This document shows positions 11,011 through 21,665 of a stretch of DNA of 64,000 nt, one piece after another. Both the position numbers and the translations under genes were made by a program. Below the pieces are notes generated by a model, which saw nothing but the letters and a program-made list of their open reading frames with translations, made no database searches and was not told the DNA's origin. The stretch's first letter is position 1; each line of letters starts with the position of its first letter. Source of the DNA: Cloeon dipterum (Eukaryota; Arthropoda; Insecta; Ephemeroptera; Baetidae); NCBI RefSeq assembly GCF_949628265.1, contig NC_088787.1, positions 5,074,501 through 5,138,500 on the forward strand, written 5' to 3'.

Positions 11011-11655
11011 AAGTCGTTCATATCAGTTGGAAATTTGACCAACAGATGGCATTTTTCATGCCGGTTTTTGCTTAAAATTTTAGGATCAAACTGTACTTTA
11101 TCTCCCCAAACATGGGCGTAACCAATATTAAAGTTGTTGCAATGCACAAAGGCGCGAAAAATGTCTTAGCTGATTTATCACATATCTCTGTCAGCTGCGG
11201 TCAGCTGGCATTGCTTTGTGTTGAATGAAAATTAAATAAAATTGTTTGTAAACGTTTGTCAGCAACGTCAAGCAGGTCAAGTTGAGCGAAATGATGCTCA
11301 GTTTGGACTAAGAAACTCTTCGCGTTTTCACCACACAATCGCGAGACACTTTGTATTTACTTGTAGCTTCTTGATAGCGGAAAAATAGCGCAATCCAGAA
11401 AATATCCATTAAATTTAAGAAGAAATTTAACATTAAGAATTTATAAAAAAGGGAAAATAAAACTCAAACAAATCAAAAAATTTACTTAATATTTGTTTCA
11501 AAAACCAAACTTAGTTTTTAATTAAATTGACTTCGAATCGCGGAGAGCGTGAGTGCAAGCAAGCATAAGGACGGTACAACTAGGACTGGCGGACACCGCC
11601 ATTTTTACAGACGGGAAAAATTCCCCTCTCAATTTTCCCTTTTTTTATTAATTTC
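11011..11655. other. Non-coding stretch left of the minisatellite
   Basis: No exon was supported. The last 80 bases (GGGAAAAATTCCCCTCTC and an AATTTTCCC tract) run into the first minisatellite unit. Confidence 0.45.
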
Positions 11656-12360
11656 CAGCAGGGACGTGCCCGCCGGCGTTTCTGACGCTTGCGGGGATGA
11701 CCCTGCTGTTTCTTTTTTCCTTAATTTTCCCTTTTTTTATTAATTTCCAGCAGGGACGTGCCCGCCGGCATTTCTGACGCTTGCGGGGATGACCCTGCTG
11801 TTTCTTTTTTCCTTAATTTTCCCTTTTTTTATTAATTTCGAGCAGGGACGTGCCCGCCGGCGTTTCTGACGCTTGCGGGGATGACCCTGCTGTTTCTTTT
11901 TTCCTCAATTTTCCCTTTTTTTATTAATTTCCAGCAGGGACGTGCCCGCCGGCGTTTCTGACGCTTGCGGGGATGACCCTGCTGTTTCTTTTTTCCTTAA
12001 TTTTCCCTTTTTTTATTAATTTCCAGCAGGGACGTGCCCGCCGGCGTTTCTGACGCTTGCGGGGATGACCCTGCTGTTTCTTTTTTCCTTAATTTTCCCT
12101 TTTCTTATTAATTTCCAGCAGGGACGTGCCCGCCGGCGTTTCTGACGCTTGCGGGGATGACCCTGCTGTTCCATTTCCCCTTACTTTTCCCTTTTCCTTT
12201 TAATTTCCAGCAGGGTCATGCCCGCCTGTGTTTTTGACGCTTGTGGGTGTGACCCTGCTGTTTCATTTTTACCTTAATTTCCCCTTTTCTAATTAATTTC
12301 CAGCAGGGTCGTGCCCGCCTGTGTTTTTGACGCTTGTGGGTGTGACCCTGCTGTTTTCCA
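11656..12360 (+). repeat. 92-bp minisatellite, 8 units
   Basis: Units start at 11656, 11748, 11840, 11932, 12024, 12116, 12208 and 12301. Each begins CAGCAGGG, ends its GC-rich part with GACCCTGCTG, which can pair with the start, and is spaced by a T-rich tract (TTTCCTTAATTTTCCC). Units 1-6 carry GACGTGCCCGCCGGCGTTTC and CTTGCGGGGATGACC. Units 7 and 8 carry CCCGCCTGTGTTTTTGACG and TTGTGGGTGTGACC, the type that dominates the inverted array at 21.7-23.6 kb. Confidence 0.95.
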
Positions 12361-12364
12361 ATTC

Positions 12365-12550
12365 CCACACTGCAAGTCAGGGGTGAGAAAATGTCAATGC
12401 GCTGCATTGAGAATATCTCATCCCACCGCATGTTACTATTCATTGGGAATCAAAGGGGAGTTGTTTTCACACGTAACAGCAGTGACATGCGGTGGGGTGA
12501 GATTTTCTCACTGCAGCGCAGTGACATTTTCTCACCCCTGACTTGCAGTG
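12365..12550. repeat. Foldback between minisatellite and myosin fragment
   Basis: CACTGCAAGTCAGGGGTGAG and CTCACCCCTGACTTGCAGTG form the ends. AATGTCAATGCGCTGCATTG faces CACTGCAGCGCAGTGACATT. The same palindrome occupies 21470-21660 beside the second array, so it travels with the minisatellite and myosin segment. Confidence 0.85.
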
Positions 12551-12635
12551 CATTGCATCACAGGACCCTCATGTGAGACGTCGTAGTTGAGCGAGATGAT
12601 GCTCAGTTTGGAGCCGGGACTCTGCGTTCCCGACG

Positions 12636-13100
12636 TCGCGATGATGCAACCTGGTGCAGCGCTTCGCCTGCCTCCTCACGCCGCGCCGCGACCCTCTCTG
12701 GCTGCAGCTCACTCCCCTCGAGGCCGTCAGTCTGATCATCGGCTTGCTGGACGTGCCGAGCATCGAGTGGCAGGTCGGCAAGATGAAACTGTTCCTGCGG
12801 AGGAGCGCTGGTCGCAGGTGGTGCAGCACCGCAGTCGCTGGTCATCCAGCGCTCGTGGAAGCGCTACAAGGCCGTCAAAGGTGAGTCAAAAAGCATTTTA
12901 TTGTCTAATTTGTCTAATTCGGGGTTGGCAGAGTTACTGAGGGTTCGGTGGGCGGCGCTGACCATCCAGCACGGCATCCTCTTCCTCAGACAGCGCCGCG
13001 CCGCCGTCGTCATCCAGTCGCACCTCCGCGCGGCGTCTTCACCAGAGAGGTGGCCAGCGCCCTTAGGGAAATGCGGCGCGTCGATCATTTCCTACTGTCA
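12636..13100 (+). pseudogene. Myosin motor C-terminus / IQ fragment, decayed (copy 1)
   Basis: First exon-like part, to 12880: QRFACLLTPRRDPLWLQL, then IEWQVGKMKLFLRRS, the converter / W-Q-V-G-K-x-K-L-F-L-R end of a myosin motor; after a frame shift, LVIQRSWKRYKAVK, an IQ motif. A donor (GTGAGT, 12881) and acceptor (TTGGCAG) frame a 51-bp intron. The second part, from 12932, has LTIQHGILFLRQRRAA and VVIQSHLRA, two more IQ-like stretches, again with a frame shift after them. There is no upstream motor and no intact reading frame. Unconventional (non-muscle) myosin is likely; the class is not resolved. Retaining an intron argues for a genomic fragment rather than a retrocopy. Confidence 0.75.
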
Positions 13101-13582
13101 ATATTTTAAATTTTTTGTTTGAATAAAAGGATTGTCAAATACGGATCTTTTTTATTTAATAAATCAAGTCAGTATATTACAAGTGGATTTTTCAGGCAAT
13201 TATTTATTATTATGCGCATTTATCTTTTTTTAGTTGATGCATCATTTTGTTAAAACGCGTTTTTACGAGGCTGCGCGGACTTGCCAAATTTTGACTCGGC
13301 TAATAGTGACGCGAAGAGGAGCAGAAATGCGTGCCGACGCCTACGCAATAGTATTCGCATTTGCAGCCGCGGCGGCGCCAAGCTGTCTCCTCGCCGACGC
13401 CCGCTCACTGCCAGTGGAGAGCAGGGAACAAAAATAAAAAATATTAACACAGACATAGAACAAAACACAAATTAAAGAAGAGAATAATTAAATTAAAGAT
13501 AATTACAAAAACCAAATACTGATGAAATGGTGGAATTTATTGTATCAGTTGTAAAGAAAAAAGCCTTTATTTTCCAAAATAA
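13100..13582. repeat. 3' flank of the myosin-bearing segment, copy 1
   Basis: Matches 20475-20955 in inverted orientation, for example GATCTTTTTTATTTAATAAA, ATGATG-type and GCGGACTTGCCAAATT stretches, and ends at CCTTTATTTTCCAAAAT. Beyond 13582 similarity stops, which marks the segment boundary. The small open frames seen here are not conserved as protein. Confidence 0.75.
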
Positions 13583-14300
13583 AGGCAATTCACCGTGCAA
13601 ACAACGTCTCCTCCTGCTCGTTTTGGCGGTCTGTGTCCCAGTGAGGTGACGGTGAGGATCATCGCACCATCTCTCGGTGCAGCAGCCAAACGAATGACAA
13701 TGAGCCAGTCCGAGGGATAAACTGCGTCGAGAGGGATCAAAATCAAGCAAAAAATTCATTTTATTTTGAGAGCAATAAAGCATCATCTCGTTTTATTATT
13801 TGTATACATAACAGATACACAGTTATATAAAAAGCGAGAAATTTTTAATTTTTATTAGAAGAAATAAAAATTCTCAAGAAGCGTGTCGTTGTTTTTTCCT
13901 TTTGTATAAAAATAATCACAAATGGTTACCCCAATTACCGCCAATTACAAGAACTTTAAAGCAGAGAATAATTATTTTTTACTTAAACAAAAGTTAGGAT
14001 CCAGTGCGACGGACTAAACCAGTAGCCCATTTTTGAAATTTAATTTAGGTATATTTTCGCTGGTTGCGGCGATATAAAGACGTTATCAGCAATCGTTTCC
14101 GTCTGTGCACGGCGCTCTGGCCGCAATAATGCACAGAGGCCTACAATTAAATGTAAATTTTTAGCTCTATCAAATAATTCTCTTTCATTGTCTGTTATTA
14201 CCGAATGGAATAGTGAGCCAAAAACTACCAATGAGCTTATGAAATTGATACTAATTTTAATTTAAAATAAACCAAAACTCTTTAGAGATACAAGCAAAAC
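13583..14300. other. Non-coding stretch, one unassigned small open frame
   Basis: A 63-codon open frame on the minus strand (14231-14040, containing NERELFDRAKNLHL) has no visible splice partner. Otherwise AT-rich with no feature recognised. Confidence 0.35.
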
Positions 14301-14385
14301 TTTATTTATTGAAATATTTAAGTTCTTATAAAGGTCAAAAAATTAGCGGAAAGGTTTTGCAGACGTGCAACTTGCTGGCTGAAAG

Positions 14386-14520
14386 TTAACTAAATTGAGC
14401 AAAAAGTCCTTGCTCCTCATAAACCTGAGAAAAGAGAAAATCAGGCTCCAAGAACTTATCTGATTGTGAATAAAAGTTTACCTTTTTCAGGCCTTTCACT
14501 TGATCGGCCAATTTGTTATA
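14386..14520 (-). other. Two orphan terminal exons of an unidentified gene
   Basis: On the minus strand, 14520-14482 (YNKLADQVKGLKK) follows a strong acceptor (TTGCTCCGCAG) and ends at GTAAAC. 14424-14386 (VYEEQGLFAQFS, stop) follows another strong acceptor (CTCTTTTCTCAG). Both are 39 bp and phase 0, and a polyadenylation-like AATAAATAAA lies about 75 bp past the stop. No compatible upstream exon was found before B1, so this may be the surviving 3' end of a disrupted gene. Product unknown. Confidence 0.45.
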
Positions 14521-15444
14521 CTGCGGAGCAAGAAAAATATAATGACGATGACATTTAAAATAAAATTATTTTATGCATACCTTTCAGGTTAAACCCTGAC
14601 ACTGACAACAATACAGAGCACACGCCAGCTCAATATTGAATTGCAAATCCGTTAGATGGCGAAACATAAGTCAATACAAAAAATTCAACGAGTGATTACA
14701 ATTACTCGTTACACTCCTCCCCCGAGAAAAAATAATTTTCAATTATAAAATTATTACTGTGTCACATCATTTCAACGCTGAAATTTTTGATCAACAAATT
14801 TAAAATCTCAATCTGCGAATTCGTGCTTTTCTAATGTCCGGCCCAACTCCCATCGTCTATGGTTGATGCGATTTGAAACCCTGCCCGTTCTCAATCCGAC
14901 CCATGCGCGATTTCAACGGGACACTAGGCGTTCTCAGGGAACCATCCAACACAGATACGAGCAGCTTGCAACCGCAATACACTTCACAACACAAAATCCG
15001 CGAATTCATGAAATTTTTAGTCACATTATTGGGAACAAAGTGTGAAATATGCAATTTCTCACATTACAACAGAAATATTCTGAGTACTTAATATCAATGC
15101 CAACAATTCATTCAGAAATCTGATCGGGTTCGTTCCTTGCATTTCACGAAAAATTACAAAAATGTTGAAAGCAATTTGTCCAGTAATGCCATGTCACGAA
15201 TCAATTATGGTACTGTAAAAATAAGTGTTAATTCCTCAAAGCATTCCAATAGGAAACAAACACGTTTTGGACTTGTTTTAATTTATAAACTAATATCATC
15301 GATTTGGTTGAACATAATTAAAAGAGTCAAATGTTACAGTTGATGGGACTAGTTATTTTTAATTACTTGTATCATATACCAATACAATTTGTTAGAGTGA
15401 TTAAAAAAAAATTTGTAAAAAATTCATTGATGCGATCATAAGGT
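14521..15444. other. Intergenic downstream of B1
   Basis: AT-rich. Short open frames on both strands between 14.86 and 15.09 kb mirror each other and show no splice sites or family motifs. No gene supported. Confidence 0.45.
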
Positions 15445-16059
15445 TCATTCTTCTTCATAGGCCAAGACCCTGTAGTTTTCACCATCAGAAACAACAATAG
15501 AGTGTCTGTAAACATAGCAGACTCCATCTATCACCTGTCAAATAATGAGTTAACTTAATAAACAACTGATTTTCCCAACTGAAGGAAATTTACCGGTCCG
15601 GAAAGTTCTTCTCCTGCGATGTTAATAGTGCCGATGTAATAGGGTGTTCCTTGTTCGGTTAAGCCAGCTATGAACTTCAGGTGTTCCGGAACTTGCTGAT
15701 GTGCACGGAACGAAACATTATTTCCACCGATGAGGAAGTAGTAATTATTTATTGCAATGCCTGACGTCTTGGTTCCATCTATAACATATCCGCAGCCAAA
15801 AGCTCCTAAAATCATCAGTTTTATAAAATTAATCACTTTGCCTGTATAGAAAAAATATAGTAGAGAAAAGCCGAACGCATTCATTCTTACCTGCGTAGCA
15901 GGAAACGTAGCCTGGCTGAATGTAGTGGCTGCAGTATGCGCTCATCGCTCCCATTACGTAGGACGGAACGACGTTGTTCGGGGAGCACGACACCAATTCG
16001 TCTACAGGAACTTCAGACTCGTATACATTATATAATTGCCAAATAGGTTTTTCAAACAT
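15445..16059 (-). CDS. B1: divergent two-repeat DM9-like protein, class I, 156 aa
   Basis: Exons (complement) are 16059-15891, 15805-15594 and 15534-15445; phases 1 and 0. Repeat 1 spans about residues 20-85: VSCSPNN, PSYVMGAM, YIQPGYVS and, across intron 1, AGAFGCGYVIDGT and YYFLIGG. Repeat 2: VSFRAHQQVPE, PYYIGTINIAGEELSGP, then VIDGVCYVYRHS and NYRVLAYEEE. It departs from sister genes at three fixed places: an extra Asn before VSF, RAH for RPH, and LSGP for the usual cysteine-bearing ICGP. An AGGTCA-containing class I block lies 130 bp upstream at 16190-16207. No signal peptide. Confidence 0.83.
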
Positions 16060-16189
16060 GATGATGTTAAGACTTGATTATACAGAAGTTCGAAAACAAT
16101 TATTTTTACAACCGGAACAGGCGAGAGCTGGCAAAAGAATAAAAGATACGAATGCTACAAGAATCGGGTGTGCCGACATATGCACCCTA

Positions 16190-16207
16190 GCGCCTCAGGT
16201 CAGGCGG
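16190..16207 (-). promoter_or_regulatory. Class I upstream block of B1
   Basis: GCGCCTCAGGTCAGGCGG, about 130 bp upstream of the B1 start. Read on the gene strand it is CCGCCTGACCTGAGGCGC, matching blocks upstream of B3, B4, B5, B6 and B14. Confidence 0.5.
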
Positions 16208-16314
16208 TGGAAAGACTAACCATCCATATTGGTGCTGGAAATAGTGCGTGAAATACAAAAAATAATAACTATAGTACTCATTTTTTTACTCTCATAAAAA
16301 TTACACATGTATAT

Positions 16315-16652
16315 TAAAGACCGTATATGATTTTTGAGGGTCGAATTAGTTAAAGTGGATATTTTGTTGACGTGCGAACTTTTTTTCCCGCCAAAATAAC
16401 ATGAACTTATATGCGAGAACTGCGCATGCGTGAGAGCTGGCTGGATCTGTCAAAGAAGTCATTCGTACAGGCAGTCTTTCTGTAAGTGCTCAGATCAGCT
16501 CTGACGCATGCGCACTTCTCGAAAATTGTTTTGTCGGGAAAAAAGTTCGCACGTCGCGATGCACTTTTCGGTCGGAAAAACCTCCACTTTGCCTAATGCG
16601 ACCCTCAAGAATCGATTGCTGGGCTCAGAAATTTCGTCAAAGACGGTCTTTA
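16315..16652. repeat. Foldback element family 1, copy b
   Basis: Arms TTGAGGGTCGAATTAG / AAAGTGGATATTTTG and CCTCAAGAATCGATTGC, with GCGCATGCGTGAGAGCTGG facing GCTCTGACGCATGCGCA. Same order as the 195-bp copy. Confidence 0.8.
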
Positions 16653-16977
16653 AGCCAGCGCTATATTTTCATGTTAAACAGGCAATCGGAGATTTCCTGA
16701 TTCGGATGCCTGACATAATTCAATAAGCCGAATATATTTGAGTGTCAAAAATGTCACTCACTAAATTCTACAAATTTCTTAAAAAATATTTCAAGAAGCA
16801 ACAAATTTTTAACTTTTAAAATCATGATAAAACGTTCCAATAATTCATTTCACCAATTCAATTGAACTATAAAAAATAAAGAGCAGTTTTTTAGTTGTTG
16901 CATGAAGTAGTTCTTATTTATTTTCTCATACAATTAAGTTCAGGAGTAAAAGTAACTCTTCTTTTTGTTAGCATTGT

Positions 16978-17605
16978 TCATCTTTCATTCAAAGCCAAGA
17001 CCTTGTAGTTTTCGCCATCAGAACGGATTGATACTTTGAATGCATAGCAGACTCCATCTATTACCTGCCAAATTAGTTAAAAATATACCTTTTAATAATC
17101 AATAATTGATTTCTCAACTGAACAAAATTTACCGATCCGCAAATTTCTTCTGTTCCGATGTTAATAGTGCCGATGTAAATAGGTTTATTTTGTTTGGTAT
17201 ATCCAACTCTGAACCTTAAGTTTTCCGGAACCTCCCTATGTGGACGGAAAGAAACATCACCGCCGACGAGGAAGTACTTATCTTCCTTATTTGAAACCAA
17301 TCCTCTGTCTGTTGCCACCATAAAATAGGAGTCACTGAATGATCCTAATAAACAAAATTATTAATATATCCGAAGAAAATTCATCAGGTTAAAAGTCGAG
17401 AGTATTGAGAAAATGCCAAACGTTCTTTCTTACCTTGGTTATAATATACGTAGCCCGGATGAGGGTAGCAGCTCAAGTCGTTGAACATTCCGACTACGTA
17501 GGACGGAATGGGGTTGTCCAGGGAGCACGGCACGAAGTCCTTAATAGGGACATTTCTTTTATTAATATTATATAAGCGCCAATATGGCCAAAAGTTTTGA
17601 GACAT
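16978..17605 (-). CDS. B2: divergent two-repeat DM9-like protein, class I, 156 aa
   Basis: Exons (complement) are 17605-17434, 17344-17133 and 17064-16978; phases 1 and 0 check. MSQNFWPYW opens the protein, chosen over an upstream in-frame ATG because every sister gene starts here. Repeat 1: FVPCSLDNPIPSYVVGMF, YPHPGYVYYNQ, GSFSDSYFMVATD and KYFLVGG. Repeat 2: VSFRPHREVPE, KPIYIGTINIG, EEICGS, VIDGVCYAFK and NYKVLALNER. Position 128 is Ser where most copies have Pro (ICGP). It carries the GGCAAGCCTGAT-type leader block near 17.73 kb, but the AGGTCA block seen in other class I genes was not found. Confidence 0.85.
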
Positions 17606-17767
17606 GGTGCTGTCGTAAAATCCGTAAAATCGAGAGACCACTGTCACCCGTCGCTCCCAAAAATCAACAGGGGAATACCGGCGGTACACGCGGAATATAG
17701 ATCTTCCAAAATCTCATAGAAGGTCAAAATCAGGCTTGCCAACATCAACCCAATTTATAATATATCA

Positions 17768-17882
17768 GGGGGTGGATCACGGCACCGTTTTTAGCTCGAC
17801 CTTGAGACGCTGTACAATGCTTGCCTTATGCACAACGTTGCCATTCCGTTCTCAAGGCTGCGTTGCCGTGATCCGCCCCTAG
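17768..17882. repeat. Foldback element family 4, copy
   Basis: GGTGGATCACGGCACCGTTT, CTCGACCTTGAGACGCTGTA and ACAATGC on the left. The right arm has AACGTTGCCATTCC, TCAAGGCTGCGTTGCCGTGA and TCCGCCCC. Short MITE-like element in the gap between divergent B2 and B3. Confidence 0.8.
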
Positions 17883-18424
17883 GTGTTTTAAAAAGAGTAA
17901 CGCGTCCTCTGGTCCCGGCAAAAAATTGCGCAACGTTCAACAAACACCCAAATTTTCATTGTCGAATTGATTGTTGACCTTTTCTTGCAACAAGGAAATT
18001 CGTGTTTGGTTGTTGAAAGTTACTCAATTTTGCCGGGACCAGGACACGAACGCATATCGTTATAAAAAGAATATTTTCAGTATTTTCACAGCAGTGGATT
18101 ACGGCAACGCAACCTCGAAAACCTATCGATCGATAATGGGCAATATATCGATATTCCCCTATCCTTTTGCACGGTGCGGTATCGATGTATAGCCCGGTTA
18201 ACCCGATATTTTTAAAAACAGAACTTTAATTTTACAGTTTTCCTTGAAAAGTTTTTATTTTTTTCTATTTTTTCATTAAAAATGATCAACTTGAGTGGTA
18301 ATAATAATCCGTAGCTATTATGAGAGCTTAAAATTGAGTATAGTTATTATTTTGTGTTTCACGCGCCATTAAGACTATTCCTCCAATCACCCGTAAAATG
18401 TAGAATAGTTACCCATTCTGCTGC

Positions 18425-18438
18425 ACGACCTGAGGCGC
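18425..18438 (+). promoter_or_regulatory. Class I upstream block of B3
   Basis: ACGACCTGAGGCGC, preceded by GTTACCCATTCTGC and followed by a TAGCCAACCCGATA block. It lies 115-130 bp upstream of the start, the same arrangement as before B6. Confidence 0.5.
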
Positions 18439-18552
18439 TATTAGGGTTTATGATAGCCAACCCGATACTTACTACATTAATAGCTTTCATTACTCTGCCT
18501 GCTCTCGCCCGTTACGCTTGTCCAGCGTCTGTACTTCCGGGTTGACATCATC

Positions 18553-19143
18553 ATGGCTCAAAATTTCTGGCCGTACTGGAGAATATATAATAACATCGAT
18601 GATGTTCCCATGGACCAATTGGTTCCGTGCTCCCCGAACAACCCCATTCCGTCCTACGTAGTTGCATCGTTTTACTGCGGCAGCTGCTACCCTCAGCCGG
18701 GCTACGTTTACTTCTTCGGAGGTAAGAATGAACGTTTTTGGCCTTTCTACAGAAGGGAAGTGATTTTTACAACAACTGATGATTTTAGGAGCATTCTGCT
18801 CCGGATTTTTTATGGAGGGAACCGATCACTATGTCTGTATAGACAGGGATTACTACTTCCTCATCGGTGGTGATGTTTCGTTCCGTCCACATGCGGAGGT
18901 TTCGGAAAACCGGAAGTTTACAGTTGGCTATACCAAACAAAATAAACCAATTTACATCGGCACTATTAACATCGCAGGAGAGGAAATATGCGGACCGGTA
19001 AATTTTCTTCAATTGAGAAATTAGTTGTTTATTAAGTTATTTCACCTTTTTGCCAGGTAATAGATGGAGTCTGCTATGCGTTCAAACTAGAAATCTGTAC
19101 AGATGGAGAAAACTACAAGGTCTTGGCTTTAGATGAAGAATGA
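18553..19143 (+). CDS. B3: divergent two-repeat DM9-like protein, class I, 154 aa
   Basis: Exons are 18553-18721, 18789-18997 and 19057-19143; phases 1 and 0. Order: MAQNFWPYWRIYNN, QLVPCSPNNPIPSYVVASF, YPQPGYVYFF; after intron 1 GAFCSGFFMEGTD, variable loop HYVCIDRD, YYFLIGG; repeat 2 VSFRPHAEV, KPIYIGTINIAGEEICGP; after intron 2 VIDGVCYAFKLEICTD, NYKVLALDEE. Introns are only about 60 bp. AATAAA lies at 19220. This is the inverted-repeat twin of B6, differing at a few residues (DDVPMDQ against DEVPMDK, ASF against AAL) and by one codon in the last exon. Confidence 0.87.
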
Positions 19144-20463
19144 ACCTTATGTTCGCATCAATGAATTTTTTACAATTTTAAGCTTTACTCATGAACAATT
19201 TTGATTGTATTGTGATACAAATAAAAAAGAACTACTACCATCAACTAAAATATTTGTCTTTTTTATTATGTTTAATTCAATTGGTGAGCTTAGTAATTGC
19301 ATCGTATATAATTTAAAACAAGTCCAAATTCTTCTTGGAATGTTTTGAGGAATTTTAAAATTAACACTTTTATGACAGTGCCAGCCGGAAGGTTGAGTTA
19401 TGTCAGGTATCCGAACCACTCCGTTGATAACATTCCACTTGACGTTCCTTTGACGGCTTTTGCTCACGTTTTGATGGGTTCAGCAGAGTCAAAATAAAGC
19501 CAAAGAGGTTGCGATTTTTACGTTTTCATCGGTTTTCCGGGCGTCAAAATCAATTTTCGATTAATTGGATGGTGATCTGTTTCATCACTCATTCTTGATC
19601 GACACAATCAAGAATGAAATTCGTTAATAATTCTAAATTTAAAAAAATCATATGCTTACTTACAATTAGAATTTTTGCTAAATTTCAAATCGTTAAATAT
19701 TGTTACTTGACAAAAACCAAAAGATCAGAAAATTTCAATCATAGTGTGGTTGCCATTTTTATATGCTGAACTGTTAACTTGATTGTATTATGTACACCGT
19801 TTAATTTAATTTTTAATTCACGTTGAAAGCAAAATTTTAGTTCCAATTTGCGAGACATTAAAACCACCGGTTTCAATGGCCTTTTGGTAGCGGGCCGGCT
19901 TATTCCAAAGTTTCTCTTTCCAGTTCCCCAAACTGTTTAAAATTTTAAATTCAGCATTTTGCACATATGATATTCATATAATTCCTTAAGAACCCCTCTT
20001 CAAAAAACAAGTTTTATTCCAAAGGTGCACCTTTTCCTGCTTAAATTCCTTTTGAACATTTTTGCCCAAGTCCAGCATTGTGGGCATCAGCATACTTTTA
20101 CCTGGTCTGAATTCTTCATCAAGAAAATTGTCCGAATTAATTCTCTTAAGAGAAATTTGGAAAATGTTTAAGCATTCCGGCCATCCGTATACGGCGTGAA
20201 TATCTCGCATATTTCAAGAATTTCCACGAAGAAATAATTAAGATTCTTCTTTCAAGCACCATGCAGTATCTGCTGAATGATTACCCTTTCTGCCGCCTGG
20301 CCTAACGAGGCGCTATGATGTAACAGCTGCACCGCATTAATGAATCATCACAAGCCAAGGTTTATGTTGGCAAACCTGATTTCGACATTGTACTTGCATT
20401 CTCTGCCTCTTCCAGTGTAATCCTACTGTCCTCCAACGTCTGCGTTCTGGATTTGACACCCTC
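19144..20463. other. Non-coding part of the left inverted-repeat arm
   Basis: Contains the B3 3' region and, at 20.28-20.39 kb, the class I upstream blocks (TTACCCTTTCTGCCGCCTGG, AGGCGCTA, ATGTTGGCAAACCTGATT) of the truncated gene that begins at 20464. Otherwise AT-rich with no exon. Confidence 0.6.
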
Positions 20464-20481
20464 ATGGCTGAAATATTTTGG
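20464..20481 (+). pseudogene. Stub of a B gene (B5 twin) cut after six codons
   Basis: ATGGCTGAAATATTTTGG encodes MAEIFW and aligns with the start of B5 (MAEIIW) together with the full B5 upstream region. At this point the sequence becomes the myosin-bearing segment (AAAATAAAGGCTTTT). TTTGG is common to both sides. All later exons are missing here, so nothing functional can be made. Confidence 0.8.
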
Positions 20482-21665
20482 AAAATAAAGGCTTTTCTCT
20501 TCACAACTGATACAATAAATTCCACCATTTCATCAATATTTGGTTTTTGTAATTATCTTTAATTTAATTATTCTCTTCTTTAATTTGTGTTTTGTTCTAT
20601 GTTTGTGTTAATATTTTTTATTTTTGTTCCCTGCTCTCCACTGGCAGTGAGCGGGCGTCGGCGAGGAGACAGCTTGGCGCCGCCGCAGCTGCGAATACTA
20701 TTGCGTAGGCTTCCGCACGCATTTCTGCTCCTCTTCGCGTCACTATTAGCCGAGTCAGAATTTGGCAAGTCCGCGCAGCCTCGTAAAAAACGCGTTTTAA
20801 CAAAATGATGCATCAACTAAAAAAAGATAAATGCGCATAATAATAAATAATTACCTGAAAAATCCACTTGTAATATATTGACTTGATTTATTAAATAAAA
20901 AAGATCCGTATTTGACAATCCTTTTATTCAAACAAAAAATTTAAAATATTGACAGTAGGAAATGATCGACGCGCCGCATTTCCCTAAGGGCGCTGGCCAC
21001 CTCTCTGGCGAAGACACCGCGCGGAGGTGCGACTGGATGACGACGGCGGCGCGGCGCTGTCTGAGGAAGAGGATGCCGTGCTGGATGGTCAGCGAACCCT
21101 CGGTAACTCTGCCAACCCCGAATTAGACAAATTAGAAAATAAAATGCTTTTTGACTCACCTTTGACGGCCTTGTAGCGCTTCCACGAGCACTGGATGACC
21201 AGCACCTGCTACTGGCGCTCCTCCGCAGGAACAACTTCGTCTTGCCGACCTGCCACTCACTGCTCGGCACGTTCAGAGGGCCGATAATCAGACTGACAGC
21301 CTCGAGGGGATTGAGCTGCAGCCAGAGGGGGTCGCGGCGCGGCGTGAGGAGGCAGGCGTAGCGCTGCACCAGGTTGCATCATCGCGACGTCGGGAACGCA
21401 GAGTCCCGGCTCCAAACTGAGCATCATCTCGCTCAACTACGACGTCTCACATGAGGGTCCTGTGATGCAATGCACTGCAAGTCAGGGGTGAGAAAATGTC
21501 ACTGCGCTGCAGTGAGAAAATCTCACCCCACCGCAAGTCACTGCTGTTAAGTGTGAAAAACAACTCCCCTTTGAATCCCCATGAATAGTGACATGCGGTG
21601 TGATGAGATATTCTTAATGCAGCGCATTGACATTTTCTCACCCCTGACTTGCAGTGTGGGAATTG
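20475..21665 (-). repeat. Myosin-bearing segment, copy 2 (inverted)
   Basis: Reverse-complement match to about 12350-13582, covering the 3' flank, the myosin fragment and the foldback at 21470-21660. The end at 20475 coincides with the break inside the B5 twin. Confidence 0.85.
20955..21400 (-). pseudogene. Myosin motor C-terminus / IQ fragment, decayed (copy 2)
   Basis: On the minus strand: QRYACLLTPRRDPLWLQL, then SEWQVGKTKLFLRRS, with the canonical GKTKLFLR (copy 1 has M for T). A frame change follows, then LVIQCSWKRYKAVK ending at a donor (exon edge 21160). The second part starts at 21108 with LTIQHGILFLRQRRAA and VVIQSHLR, then with another frame change GVFAREVASALREMRRVDHF, which reads like a genuine IQ-neck/helix. 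Copy 2 keeps more of the ancestral sequence than copy 1, but both are frameshifted and lack the rest of the motor. Confidence 0.75.

Larger units (their letters stand above)
18330..20480 (+). repeat. Left arm of large inverted repeat (contains B3)
   Basis: Reads forward from the region upstream of B3 to the first codons of a second B gene. The same order appears reversed at 26220-28385, including the non-coding stretch after the gene, where predicted peptides on the opposite strand (KSRQRNVKWNV, IPQNIPRRIW) are almost unchanged. Divergence is limited to scattered substitutions and small indels. The arm ends abruptly at the myosin-bearing segment. Confidence 0.9.

Noticed and set aside
12569-12940. 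Overlapping open frames on both strands across the myosin fragment
   Set aside because: Only the frame carrying WQVGK, KLFLRR and IQ motifs has protein meaning; the others are GC-driven shadows.
19189-19467. 92-codon frame on the minus strand, also present at 27232-27510 on the plus strand
   Set aside because: Its conservation is explained by the inverted repeat; differences between copies are not biased to synonymous sites as far as I can see, and it overlaps the 3' flank of B3/B6.
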